From positions 54,338,761 through 54,402,760 of the forward strand of contig OZ024869.1 in assembly GCA_964017185.1 (NCBI GenBank): DNA of 64,000 nucleotides. The letters are read 5' to 3'. The translations under genes and the position numbers were made by a program. Under the pieces are notes generated by a model. That model was not told where the DNA came from. It saw only the letters and a list, made by a program, of their open reading frames with translations, and ran no database searches. Position 1 is the stretch's first letter, and each line of letters begins with the position of its first letter. This document shows positions 1 to 10,322 of this stretch, one piece after another. Origin of the DNA: Rugalucina vietnamica (lineage: Eukaryota; Mollusca; Bivalvia; Lucinida; Lucinidae).

Positions 1-682
1 TTCTCAAAATCCACCTGTGTCTACACGGTTGCTGACAAAAATACACTGGTCTCTACACAGTTGCCCGAGTGAAAATTTTAAACTCGGGTTTTTCATTCCA
101 TGGCAGTTTCTGTGGGCTATCAGGGCTAGGGATGGTGTTTCAGAGGCTGGGCTAATAGTATTTTGAAGAGAATTGATGGTATTTGCTTTTTAAAAGACAA
201 AATGTCTTGAAAACCTTGACGATCTGCGCTTGGATTACAAAATCGGCAATTCACCCACACTTCTCGACCAAATACTTACTAATGTGATCAGCCTGTGTAA
301 AAGCAATAGCAAAATCGTAAAATTTAATTTATTCCGAGCGTGGGAGTGTCTCAGACGAGTCCCTAGCATTTAAAATGTCCGGATGTTTTACATATGAAAG
401 GCTACTTACGATCTCCCACTTTCTGTCGCCGCCATCTTGGTATAATCTACACTAGTGCCAAAAAAATCTACACGATATCACGTACATGACAGTGCTCTTG
501 GAAGACCAACCGTAATAAAATACCAAACCTCAAAGTAGACAACCGTTGATTTTTGCAGTTGTCTCTCATTGAAACCGCGTTGAAATTCAAATGTGGGAAA
601 ACAGATACATCATTGTAAACATTTGAAGAACAGATCGTCGTTTGTTAAATTCAGTATGAACCGATTATTGAACTCAAGCTAT
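1..682. other. Non-coding flank, no gene seen
   Basis: AT-rich sequence with no ORF that looks coding and no splice-bounded exon I could recognise. It may be intron of the GABA receptor gene if that gene's 5' exons lie left of the window. Confidence 0.4.
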
Positions 683-920
683 TGAGCCGCGTCATGAGAA
701 AACCAACAATCTGCATATGCAAAAACAAAGACGCAGAGCAGCTTCGCAGTAACTGCGAAGCTGGTCAGCGCCTTTGTTTTCGCTACACGGATAGAAGTAT
801 TCCTCTCTTCTTTCTAAATCCAAAATTTCAAGCTTCTAGCCAGCTTCTGTGACTGCACAGACCGGTTTGTGTCAGACCTTGTCGGAAACTAAATTGTAGG
901 TTTTCTCATGAAGTGGCTCA
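683..920 (-). mobile_element. MITE family M1, copy 1
   Basis: About 238 bp, bounded by inverted TGAGCCGCxTCATGAG-type ends. Inside is a long palindrome whose arms begin with an AACAAAGxCGC motif (about 721-783). The same unit recurs in either orientation at 1497, 6087, 15923, 40148, 48865, 55288 and 55679. No ORF is conserved, so it is a non-autonomous element; the superfamily is not identified. Confidence 0.85.
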
Positions 921-1061
921 ATAGATTAAACTGACAAGTAATACAGCATGTCTGAGCGCATAATTCTTTTGAGTTTGGAAATCAGAATATCAGTTCCAAG
1001 ATTTAATAAATTTCACAAAACCATATTGCATAGACAAACTGATATTAAAAAGAGACGCGTA

Positions 1062-1262
1062 AACCGGATTTTTGCCTATGTGATAACAAAGGCGCAGATC
1101 AGCTGTGCAGTAACTTCAAAACTGGTCAGCGCCTTTGTTTTTGCTGTTCAGCTCCAATGCTTCCTAAATCCGAAATTATAGCTTTCTAGCCACCTTCTGT
1201 AGCTGCACAGGTTTCGGGGTTTCCGAGCCCGGTTTGTTTCTGACCTAGTCGGAAACCCCCAA
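1062..1262 (-). mobile_element. MITE family M1, degenerate copy
   Basis: The palindrome core (CAAAGGCGCAGATCAGCTG and its partner) and the segment with the CGGTTTGT and GTCGGAAAC landmarks match copy 1. The ends and right arm are eroded. Confidence 0.6.
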
Positions 1263-1496
1263 ACACCGGGGAAGACTAGAATCCTTAATGTCAGACAAAG
1301 ATATGAAAATAATTCTGGAGATACTGTGTTCACCGTGCTTCGTAATCACGTAATCATTTCAATTTAAAGAATAGAACAAAATATGAGTTTTCAATCTGAC
1401 ACACACAAACTAGAGCAGATATACACGCGTGTGCGGCAAACTAGCAACGTTCGACTTTTAAGTAAGAAAATTGCAGTTTAATGCTCTCTCAGTATT

Positions 1497-1722
1497 TGAG
1501 CCGCCTCGTGGGAAAACCAGCAATGTGGTTTCCGAACAGGTCTGACACAAGACTGTACAGTCACAGAAGACACCTAGAAGCTTGAAATTTCAGATTTAAG
1601 AAGAAGGGGAATTGTACTATCCGTGTAGCGAAAACAAAGACGCTGATCAGCTTCGCGGTTACCGCGAAGCTGATCTACGTCTTTGTTTTCGCATATGCAG
1701 AGTTTTCTCATGAGGCGGCTCA
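1497..1722 (+). mobile_element. MITE family M1, copy 3
   Basis: Well-preserved 226 bp copy with TGAGCCGCCTCGTGGG at the left and its inverse at the right. The central palindrome at about 1628-1694 has nearly perfect arms of about 30 bp centred on GGTTACC. Confidence 0.88.
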
Positions 1723-1738
1723 TTTATTTGATTGAAAG

Positions 1739-1949
1739 CTATTCTAAAGGCATAAACGTCAGGCGATGTGATATAGGCGATTCCAGACCATGGACATTAA
1801 TCTGTTTCACGACAATTAGATTAACACCGATGAAACATAGAACGATTGTAGAGACCATTCCAACTACGATAGAAGAAATCCTATTTTCAACGTTTCCAAC
1901 AGAGTGGCTGGATTCAAAACTATATATTAGGTCTGCAATATCCTTGAAA
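1739..1949 (-). CDS. Possible terminal exon of a minus-strand membrane protein
   Basis: Weak candidate. On the minus strand a pyrimidine-rich acceptor (CTTTTATTACAG) at 1950 opens a frame of about 70 codons that stops at 1739. It encodes one clear hydrophobic segment of about 23 residues (around SSIVVGMVSTIVLCFIG), then a lysine and a short tail of about 27 residues, which would suit the C-terminus of a single-pass membrane protein. No upstream exon was found and no family is recognised. A chance frame in intron DNA is about as likely. Confidence 0.25.
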
Positions 1950-3099
1950 CTGTAATAAAAGGGCTCATACATTAAAACGTTATGGCTATGCAGCGACCCC
2001 AAAAGCGTTGACCTGACTCACGATATGTACAGGCTTATGCGCTTATATATTGTCCACATACGATTAAAACATATTTGCTATTGTGTGACTCATTTAGCCT
2101 TGATGTAAGGCAGAGGTAATTTTTGTATGGTGATGAAAACTGATTAAACGGTCCAAAGTATTTCGGAAGTTGTAGGCGAAATGAATCTATGTCAGTCGTA
2201 CCAATTGAGAATTAGAAGTACGCTCATTAATTCCTTTCTCAACATCAATATCATTCCGAGAAAACGCTGGTAATACACGAAACCCGAACGACTGCAGGAT
2301 AATAACTCAAATTACCGGCGCTTTGCCATTTTCGCATCCTGTCTAAAACGATTAACGTTCGATCCAGATCTGATAGTTTTAAGCATCTACCTATCTTCAG
2401 TGGCGGTGACGATGGATTTGTGTCTGACCTCGTCGTCCAGCACAAAAAAGAAAAGTTTTCCCATGATGCTGTTAACATGGAACATCACTGTTTACTGACC
2501 GACAATGTATGATAATGTTTTCTCTTCGGAGTTGTCATGTGTCAATGTAGATGAATGAATAACTAGGAAAAAAAGAGACCGAATTCCTATGAAGAAGGAG
2601 AATATAATGTAGCCCAGAAAACTGACTGAAGCTGGGAATGACTTGTAAGAAAAAAGGAAACAAGGCAATGTCTAGCCTGATGTCCTGAGTACAAAAAGAT
2701 GATATTGCCTTGAAAACAAACCGCTCCCCAAGTTCATTCAAACTTTCAAAGTTCCAGTAACAATTTTATATGTATCGTTTTATTGGTTACTTCGAAGTAA
2801 ATACTTTTTCTGCTTACAATATAGGACAGCGGATACGATTTCAAGGGTTTGATACAACAGAGTATTGAAATGGGTTTGGAAAAAATCCAAGTTCATACTG
2901 TAAACAATGTATTGTCATTTATTATTAGATATTGAATCAAACCCAACAGGCCCCGAAAAGAAGACCCTAGCCGTTTTAGCAGTAAAGGACAAACAGGAAG
3001 AACAGCACACATATGAAAAACAAATCAGTCATGCCAAAGTAATTGTCACAATGAAAGTTTCCAAAATTAATAATATGTAACCATGATAACGTTCTACGA
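1950..3099. other. Non-coding, nothing recognised
   Basis: AT-rich DNA without credible exons. Around 2400-2470 there is faint similarity to the GTGTCTGACCTCGTCG part of MITE M1, too short to call. Confidence 0.35.
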
Positions 3100-4660
3100 T
3101 AATTAATTCCATGGATACTTTCATTTTTGCTTTGTCGACGATAACATTATAGACTACAATAACATTTTAGACCAGGGTCGATCTGGGCGCTCTTCTGGGC
3201 GCTCTTTGACACAAATGAATCACGATGCCACTGCTTCGCATACAGTATGCATACAGTATGGTTTACGCATGAAGCATATACTTTTTAAATTTATTTAAGA
3301 AATGAATTTCATTTTTTCTGATGTTCATAGAGCTATGTACTTCATACGGGATTCCTGTAAGCTTTACTAGTGACCATCGCAGTTCATATCTCCATGAACC
3401 TCTTTCCCTTGCTCAAAAAATGTCCACGCGATCACATGTTCAAGCAAATAGAGAATTTACACACCGTGTGTGTTCAAACAACCGAACGGTATCGAAAACA
3501 GCATGACATTTACAACGTCCAAGCCATGAGTTTTTTGTCAAGATGGACTTCAGGATGGATCATGTGCCATCGCGTGACAGGATGTTGTTCTTGGAACTAT
3601 GAACCGCCTTTCAGTTCTATAGATTCATTAAGACTTTGTATCAGAAATGTAAATATTTCAGAAAGGAGTTTCATTTTTCTGTTGTGCATGGAGCTGTGCA
3701 AAAGTGGGTCGCGTGCAAAAGTGAATGAACCCCGAAGTGGTTCATAGCTCCATGGGCATCGGAAAAATTAAACTTATTGCTTATATTTACATTCATTTCT
3801 CTCTATCTCTTGTTAAAATATCAAAACAATAACATTTATAACCAAACAGAGAATTTACACAAATCGTGTGTTGAAACAGCGGATCGGCATCGATGGTGTC
3901 ATGACGTTTACAACGTCCAATCACATTGGTGAGATTTTTATGACGTAACGTTTGATCATTTGACGTCGCGTGACAAGATGTTCTTCATGGAACTATGAAT
4001 CGCATATCATTTCTATAGATTTATTAAGACTTTGCATCAGAAAAGTCAATATTACCGAATGTAATCAAAATGTATGGAAATGCCATCAATGTTTTCAGGG
4101 TTCCTATTCTTTCATGAGTTTTTGTTTTGAAAACTCTGTCAGAAGGGCAAACTATGGTTTCAATGCTTGGTCCTTGTCAGCTTGGTCCTTGTACATGAAA
4201 TCAGTCTATTTGGTGTAAAAAGTTACCGAGCATAAAGGAAAGTCAATCCATGAAATTCATTAAAATCAAGAGACAAGCACCTGTCAGAAAATAGAATAAT
4301 TTGAAAACGAACTTAATTGGTATACTGTAAAATTCTTAGACAAGAAGGAACACATTTGCCACCGTTTGTTGTATTTGACATCAAATATAGTAAGACAAGA
4401 AGTACAAATACTAACGTCAGGCAAATAGCCAAGTTATTATTACAAGTTTCGAATGGTATACAATCATGAAAACAAAGCCAGTTTATTTGTTCTACGAGCA
4501 TTAGTTCCAGGGACATATTCATTCATGCTTTGTCGCCCATTACATGAGGTCAGGATCGATTTGAGCGCTCTTCTATAGACATAAATGTCAAAATGAAATA
4601 CTGTGCCACTCTACTTCATATATAGTATGGTTTACGCCAATTACATTTCCTTTATTTTAT
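3100..4660. repeat. Diverged tandem repeat region
   Basis: Segments recur in the same order. The block with CGCGTGACAxGATGTT and TATAGATTxATTAAGAC occurs at about 3570-3660 and 3966-4060. A block with TTTACAACGTCCAA occurs at about 3510 and 3908. A block with CATGCTTTGTCG-type sequence, GCGCTCTTCT and AGTATGGTTTACGC occurs at about 3120-3275 and 4525-4640. The spacing fits an old partial tandem duplication with inversions. No protein is implied. Confidence 0.6.
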
Positions 4661-5572
4661 GGCAGGAGGTAATCAAAATGTATGGAAATGACATTAATGG
4701 TGTCAGCCAGAGTTCCGATTCTTTCTTTGTGCTTTAATATTTGGTCAAAATTTGAATAAGTGCCTATAAATAAATTCTTTACATCCTTTACCATGACGGT
4801 ATGTCGGTCTTATTCTTATTGGTCGTGTATTTTGACATAGAGCACGTTATAGTTCGTTGGATGCACAGCGTCACTGTAGGGATCTTGAGCTGTACATCAA
4901 GATTTCTGATTTACGAGGCCCTAGTATAGCCAAGTGGGTTGTAGTTGAAAGTTGAATGGTGCAAAGGGCATATTCTCCAGAAAGCGCATTGTAGCATCTC
5001 AACAAACACACAATAAGACAGCCTTTCATAATAGTACGATACTCCATACTTAGCACAAATTTCGTTCACTGGCAACTGTTAGCGTTGTAAATGTACCAAT
5101 AGGGTCTAGCACATTTATCGGCCTTATTTGCCTGTTAAGCTAAATGCAAAACTACGGCGAAAAGCCAAATGCAAAGTGAAAGTTTGTCGTTTCCTCTTGG
5201 GAAATCAACATCGTCAATAGGGCGTTCTCTTTGGATTCTGTTGTCAACAGTTCTTGACATGGCAGTGATATCGACATTTTGGCCAGAAAAAATACAGACT
5301 GAAATGCGTGCAGAAATATGCTTCGACGGTCATATGGCGGTGCCAGAGTCATCATAGAAGCTGACCAGTTGCTTAAAACTTACTTCTCGCTTATATATAT
5401 AACATGATGTTTAGAGTATTTTTTGCATCGTTTTGGAATCATAAACGCCACAATAGACCAACATATATGGGGCTAATATCGGCGAAAGAAGTTGCTTATT
5501 TCCAGCGTTCTACGGGGACACCCTTAGAAAAGGCCTGCAAAGTGGATTCAAAATAATTTAACTTAATTTCAG
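4661..5572 (+). other. Presumed intron of the GABA receptor gene
   Basis: No exon for the upstream ligand-binding region could be found here. The stretch ends in TTAATTTCAG, the acceptor of the 5573 exon. Confidence 0.45.
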
Positions 5573-5655
5573 GTTTACCACGACCCTAGCTTGTATGATG
5601 GACCTTCACAACTATCCCTTAGATGTCCAAAACTGTACAGTAGAAATAGAAAGTT
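5573..5655 (+). CDS. GABA-A receptor beta-like subunit, Cys-loop exon
   Basis: This 83 bp exon has acceptor TTAATTTCAG and donor GTGAGT. It encodes the Cys-loop signature of pentameric ligand-gated channels: [15 protein letters not shown], two cysteines 13 residues apart, followed by TVEIES. The gene product would be a plasma-membrane subunit of a GABA-gated chloride channel. The length and phase equal those I recall for the matching vertebrate GABR exon. The exon ends one base into a codon, which the next exon at 5936 completes to give SYGYAMSD. The preceding exons (signal peptide, loops A and D-G) were not found, so the gene is partial in this window. Confidence 0.93.
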
Positions 5656-5935
5656 GTGAGTAAACATACTGAACTACAATAAACCAATAGATTTCTGCCA
5701 AAGTCTTTTTTCCACAAAATGAAATTGCCTGCGATGTATTTCGTATGTTTCATAATAACATTGCATAGAAAACTACGGGCGTTAATTACATGTACTTTGT
5801 TTTTTAAAATCGATACTCTAATGAAACAAATTGTCCATAAACAAAACTGCCGCACCTCAAATCTACAATTTATTTTAGTTTATCCTGTTGTTTGAACATA
5901 CTGAAATAAAATTTGTGACAACTCGTCTTTTGTAG

Positions 5936-6067
5936 ATGGTTATGCGATGAGTGACGTATATCTCTACTGGCGTAGTGGATCAGTGCATAACGTAGAAAAC
6001 GTTGAACTGCCACAGTTTTCCATAGTAGAGTACAGAGCTATCACCAAAATAGAATCTCTCTTGACAG
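5936..6067 (+). CDS. GABA-A receptor beta-like subunit, loop B to loop C exon
   Basis: This 132 bp exon runs from acceptor TTTTGTAG to donor GTACTG. It encodes about 44 residues containing VYLYW and VELPQFSIVEYRAI, which correspond to the outer-beta region leading to loop C. The last residues, LLTG, join KYQRLSLSF in the 9203 exon. The Thr and Tyr of the GABRB loop C pattern (TTGAYPRLSLSF, from memory) are both kept, consistent with GABA binding. A MITE M1 copy begins 20 bp after the donor. The vertebrate equivalent is about 138 bp as I recall, so this exon is slightly shorter. Confidence 0.93.
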
Positions 6068-6086
6068 GTACTGCAGAAAATACATT

Positions 6087-6300
6087 TGAGCCGTATCGTG
6101 AGAAAAACAATGTGGTTTCCGAACAGATCCAACACAAATCAGGCTAGAAGCCTAAAATTTCGGATTTAAATAGAAGAGAAAGGTTGTACTATCCGAGTAG
6201 CGAAAACAAAGGCGCTGATCAGCTTTTCAGTTACTGCGAAGCTGATCTGCGCCTTTGTTTTCGCATATGCAGATTGTTTGTTTTCTCATAAGCCGGCTCA
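6087..6300 (+). mobile_element. MITE family M1, copy 4
   Basis: 214 bp copy starting TGAGCCGTATCGTGAG and ending in the inverted CCGGCTCA. The palindrome at about 6196-6268 has one arm slightly decayed (CAGCTTTTCAGT versus CAGCTTCGCAGT). It sits 20 bp downstream of a GABA receptor exon. Confidence 0.85.
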
Positions 6301-6641
6301 TTTAAACAATATTCCAATTGGAAACGCTGGTATTACACACATTTTAGTGGGTTGATTTTCTTAGCAAGTAGTCAGGGCGCGTTGTTTATTATTACGCTAG
6401 ATCTTCAAATAAAAGCAAATATTTTGAAACAAAGGCTTTTGGTGACAAAAATGTTTTGTTACTGTACGTTTTAGACGCAGTGAACAGACAATGCACCCAC
6501 GGAATTCTTTGTCGTAAAGATTTTTTGCATTCCAGTAGCCTACTTTTATTTTTTATTTGACGAAACCGTTTGAGAAGTTTGTGTATTGGAGTATATAGTT
6601 GCGACGATTTAACGTTATGTGACTCTGCATACAAAACTTGG
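6301..6641. other. Intron sequence, nothing recognised
   Basis: A minus-strand open frame of 89 codons (6392-6661) has no splice context or recognisable motif and looks accidental. Confidence 0.4.
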
Positions 6642-6990
6642 GTATGGAAAGCCAAGTGCACATTAATTCTTTAAACCTAGGTTTGAACTTCAAACCATGG
6701 TTTGAAAATTTCAAACCTGGGTTTGAAAACTTTAAACCCGGGTTTAAGACTCAAAGTGCACATTAATTATTCAAACCGGGGTTTCAACTTTCAAACCAGG
6801 GTTTCAACTAGCCAAATTTATTCTTGAAACCTAGGTTTGAACTTCAAACCAGGGTTTGAAATTGTTAAACTATGGTTTGAAAAAATATTCTCATTAAAAA
6901 TATTGAAACTATGGTTTGAAATTTCAAGTCTTTGAGTCTTAAAGTTCAAACCTAGGTTTGAGGAATTAATGTGCACTTGGCTTGCCATAC
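6642..6990. mobile_element. TIR element with an array of AAACC-NN-GGTTT palindromes
   Basis: The ends are inverted copies: GCCAAGTGCACATTAATTC at 6651-6669 is matched perfectly at 6963-6981, and the match extends outward to 28 bp with one mismatch. Between them are eleven short palindromes of the form AAAC[C/T]-NN-GGTTT, starting at 6673, 6692, 6713, 6734, 6773, 6793, 6827, 6846, 6867, 6906 and 6948. A second AGTGCACATTAATT lies at about 6755-6768. No ORF. The TIRs suggest a MITE; the function of the array is unknown. Confidence 0.8.
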
Positions 6991-7745
6991 TTGTGCTTCT
7001 TCATGTTTTGTTTACGCCACAATTTGCGATCTTATTAAATTGTACATTCGTTCGATGAAAAGTTTCTTTGAGCATGTGTATGTGTTCTGTTTTCTTAAAG
7101 CCCATTTACCCGTTTATTTAATATTACAAGGAGAAATTTAACGTCAATTCGCCAGACTCTAACAGTATTACAGTATTATATTTGTTGGTAAAACATCATT
7201 ACCAGTTCCTCTCTCAGACAACAGATTTACAAGTTCCTTGTAATTTCCAAAGTAAATTTGGTTATAAAAAGTGAAAATAGATTGTGGAAAACAATGAATC
7301 GAGACGTTATAGCCGCGCCAAATGGATTAGGAAGAACAGACCGGATCTTGAAACAAATAAAACTGTCGGCGTCAATTCTGTTATAGCATGTTGTATGTCA
7401 GAGACGCACTCCTAGGCTTAAAAGATGATTGATTAAAGAAGATCCGAGTTTTATTAAAATTCGTCTCTCGTAGCTTTAAATCGTAAAGTTTTCGACATGT
7501 CTGTGTCAGATGATCCCAGTGGGAACATTTTTTGGGATAGTTGTTTGAATTTTAATAGTAGGTTGACAATAGCGTGATCTTTAAGAAAAGAGATGAAAAT
7601 TTCGTTTAGTAGGTGTTAATTTCATAAAAAAAATAGTGGCTTTAAAATGAAAGGGCTACATTCGAGTCCCAGATGAACAGTTTAGTTTGTTCTGAACTCA
7701 ATTTCAACTTGATATGTTACTAATAATTAGATCCGTAGAAATAAG
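6991..7745. other. Intron sequence, nothing recognised
   Basis: AT-rich; no exon, RNA gene or clear repeat seen. Confidence 0.4.
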
Positions 7746-8000
7746 CCAATATTCGATACAATCAAGAGCTACTATCCCCCCTACCCTCCCAAATATAAAA
7801 AGAAAAAGAAAAAAACACACGAAAACACGGATTCAAGCTGTAAAACAGAAATCACGATTGAAACAAAAAGAACCACCACAGAAGTATCGACTTGGAACGA
7901 TCAGTAACACAAAGTTACTGGCGGGCTTAAACCGGTTTTACAGGTACCTAACCTCAGCCTCAGCTTCTGCAGTGGTTCATAACATTTAGTTAGTTATTCG
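7746..8000 (+). repeat. Dispersed repeat R1, copy 1
   Basis: Shares landmarks with copies at 17413, 34970, 42700 and 62575: AGAACCACxACAGAAGTATCG, CTTGGAACGATCAGTAA, AGTTACTGGCGGGCTTAAAC and CTGCAGTGGTTCATAACATT. The copy near 62575 is its inverted counterpart. Some repeated sequence may continue to about 8230. No protein; class unknown. Confidence 0.7.
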
Positions 8001-8240
8001 GTCCTCGTGGTGAATCCCTAACTAGTCAATGAATCATCAAGAACAAACAAATAAATCAGGATAAACATCCTGATGAATCAAAAACCAGGACTCACAGATT
8101 AAGCTGTCCGACGATGGAGATCCCTGGGCGCAGAATAACCTACTAACTCCGGAGCAAAAGAAAAACACCAGTTGCACCCCGGTGGGCCAAGCAAGCAACA
8201 GACAAGAAGCTCCGGCCCCAACCAACTAAAATGAATAGCT

Positions 8241-8830
8241 TTATGTCGGGACCATCATAGAGTCTGACGCCCGACCCACCGGCGTGCAATTAAAGAAGGC
8301 AGCATAGTTATCAACCATGATTTGGTTAAAAACTAAGCATGCAGACTGTCGCATAACATTCAAGTTATAACCTATACGTCTGTAACGTGTTATGATTTTT
8401 CTGAACTGAAAAGAAAAATCATTAATTCCTTTAAGTTTCTTAAATTTGTAAACCAAGTCACCATAAAATCCAGGTTCCGAAAGGCCCTCACTTAAAAGCG
8501 TCTTTAACCCAACATTATATTTCGAAATCAATTCATAGTGTCTACGATAAAATTTAGAAAAGGTTTTTCGAAGTTTATGATACCGATAGCCCTGTTGGAG
8601 AAGGTTTGCCGTTAAACATTTATTTCGAGCGTTGAAGTCTGTAACATGATTGCAGACTATGCTGCGAAATGTATACACCATAAGAAGCACGACGAGGAAC
8701 GTCACCATCCAAAAAAGGAAAATTTACTATATCAAAATCAAAGTCATCGCGCTTATCATAAATTTTAGAAGAAACAAATCCATTTGCAACAGAAAGATGT
8801 AAATCTAAAAAGGGGCCTACCCCACAAAAG
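8241..8830 (-). pseudogene. Reverse-transcriptase-associated C-terminal fragment
   Basis: On the minus strand, 155 codons at 8241-8708 read with landmarks NARNKCLTANLLQQGYRYHK, FSKFYRRHYELISKYNVGLK, NVMRQSACLV and FNCTPVGRASDS. A second piece upstream, in another frame, reads KIYDKRDDFDFDIVNFPFLD. I recognise this as the C-terminal part of an RT-bearing retroelement common in bivalves and cnidarians; I think it is Penelope-like but am not sure of the clade. The frame breaks near 8700 and the catalytic RT core is absent, so it is a dead fragment. Related sequence is at 19747-19823. It lies in an intron of the GABA receptor gene. Confidence 0.7.
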
Positions 8831-8955
8831 CATAATTTAGTTACATAGTAAAGTTAACGTACTTCAATAACGCATATATGGAAGGTGGAAATTCATCATT
8901 TTGGTCGTTTCTTTGTTTCTGACTGCACCATCAAGTTCCCTTATCATTGCGTTGC

Positions 8956-9167
8956 TACGAAAGACCGGTGGTGACTTCACCGTTCATACTTCATACTTCA
9001 CACTTCACAGTTTTGTAAAACAGCATTCTACCCTTGGAAGACAACGGAAGGTGACATTTCAAACTTCACAGTTTATACTTCACACTTCATACTTCACACT
9101 GTGAACTGTGAAGTATGCAGTATGAACTGTGAACTGTGATGTGTGAAGTCACCACCGGTCTTTCGTA
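8956..9167. mobile_element. MITE with 24-25 bp TIRs and an internal CTTCACA/CTTCATA array
   Basis: ACGAAAGACCGGTGGTGAC begins a 24 bp perfect TIR at 8957-8980, inverted at 9143-9166. CGTTGC flanks both sides (8950-8955 and 9168-9173), consistent with a 6 bp target duplication. The inside is made of 7-9 bp repeats of CTTCACA/CTTCATA, then their complement GTGAACT/GTGAAGT, so the whole unit folds back. It ends 36 bp before the start of the 9203 exon. Confidence 0.85.
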
Positions 9168-9202
9168 CGTTGCTCTGTTTTTAACTTGTTGCTGTCTTCT
9201 AG

Positions 9203-9355
9203 GCAAATACCAACGATTGTCCCTGAGTTTCAAGCTACAGCGGAACATCGGCTACTTCATATTTCAGACATATCTACCCTCCATCCTGATAGTTATGTTG
9301 TCCTGGGTATCGTTCTGGATCAACCATGAAGCAACGTCAGCAAGAGTGGCTCTAG
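9203..9355 (+). CDS. GABA-A receptor beta-like subunit, M1 and start of M2
   Basis: This 153 bp exon (acceptor TGCTGTCTTCTAG, donor GTAAGG) is the same size as I recall for the vertebrate GABR counterpart. It encodes [10 protein letters not shown], the pre-M1 arginines, M1 ([18 protein letters not shown], then LSWVSFWI) and the start of M2 (SARVALG). M2 continues as [10 protein letters not shown] in the next exon. The ARVALG motif with alanine at 2' and threonine at 6' marks an anion-selective GABA-type pore; SARV resembles the AARV of beta subunits more than the PARV of alpha or RDL subunits. Confidence 0.95.
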
Positions 9356-9732
9356 GTAAGGTTTCTAGTAAAATGGACTAAGCTCGATCTTAACATGCAG
9401 AGAGACAGGACACAAAGTCATTTGTCTTTCTCCTGAATCCCATTGTTTAACTTTGTAAATTGTAAAAAATGATAATGTTTATATTTGCAACATGAATTAT
9501 ACAAAAATAGATAATTAAACCAACATGTAAACCAAAATAGTTATGATGCATTTTACGCAATTTCCATACGCAATGGTCATTTTATGAGGCGTTCACGATA
9601 AACACTTAATATTAGATAAATAAAATAATCTAGGCTCAGTTGAGTCACCTCAACTTTAGAGTTGGGTCACCTCATACGCAATTTTAATTTTCCATGCGGG
9701 GTAGTCAATTTACAAGTTGAGCTCTGCCATTT
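9356..9732. other. Intron sequence, nothing recognised
   Basis: AT-rich; no features seen apart from a short GTTGAGTCACCTCAACTTTA-type palindrome near 9638-9670. Confidence 0.35.
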
Positions 9733-10322
9733 TAGCTCGCCTGTACAAAAGTACAGGAAGTGCTATTGCAGTCACCCCGGCGTCGGCGTCGCTCAAATGT
9801 AGGAGCTTTTGGTTAGAGTTTTTACGCGTCTATATCTCTTGGGGTTGTTGCTGGGTCAATTTGATACTTTGCATGTTGGTAGATATTGGTCTGAAGTTTT
9901 ATGCTGTACCATCACAGCCCGCCTGGGTGACCTTGATATCAAGGTCACAAACTTAGACATTTGGTGTTAAAGTTTTTGGTTAAAGATTTTATAAGTCTAT
10001 ATCTCTTGAACATTTTGATGGATCAAGTTGATACTTTGCATGTTCGTAGATATTGGTCTTAAGTTTACGACTTTTGTGGGTGACATTGAGGTTAAGGTCA
10101 CGGACTTCTTGACATCTTGACTCACCTGGGGTCAAGGTCAGCAAGAAATTTTATGCTATAAGTCTATATCGAATATTTAGATGGATCAAGTTGATACTTT
10201 GCGTGTTGGTACATATTGGTCTGAAGTTTGATGCTGTACCATCACTACCCACCTGAGTGAGATTGAGGTCAATGTCATAGATTTTAATAGATTTAGCTGC
10301 AAAGCACAAGTCAGGCGAGCTA
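9733..10322. mobile_element. TIR repeat with internal tandem units
   Basis: TAGCTCGCCTG at 9733-9743 is inverted at 10312-10322 (CAGGCGAGCTA). Inside, a unit with CTATATCTCTTG, TTGATACTTTGCATGTTGGT and AGATATTGGTCTGAAGTTT repeats about three times. A CGGCGTCGGCGTCG run lies near the left end. This is the plan of the 27087 and 52065 elements: short TIR, tandem core, GC-rich triplet or tetramer run near one end. Confidence 0.75.

Noticed and set aside
5152-5357. Overlapping frames on both strands just before the Cys-loop exon
   Set aside because: I looked for the missing ligand-binding exon here; neither strand shows WVPDT, loop A or other receptor motifs.
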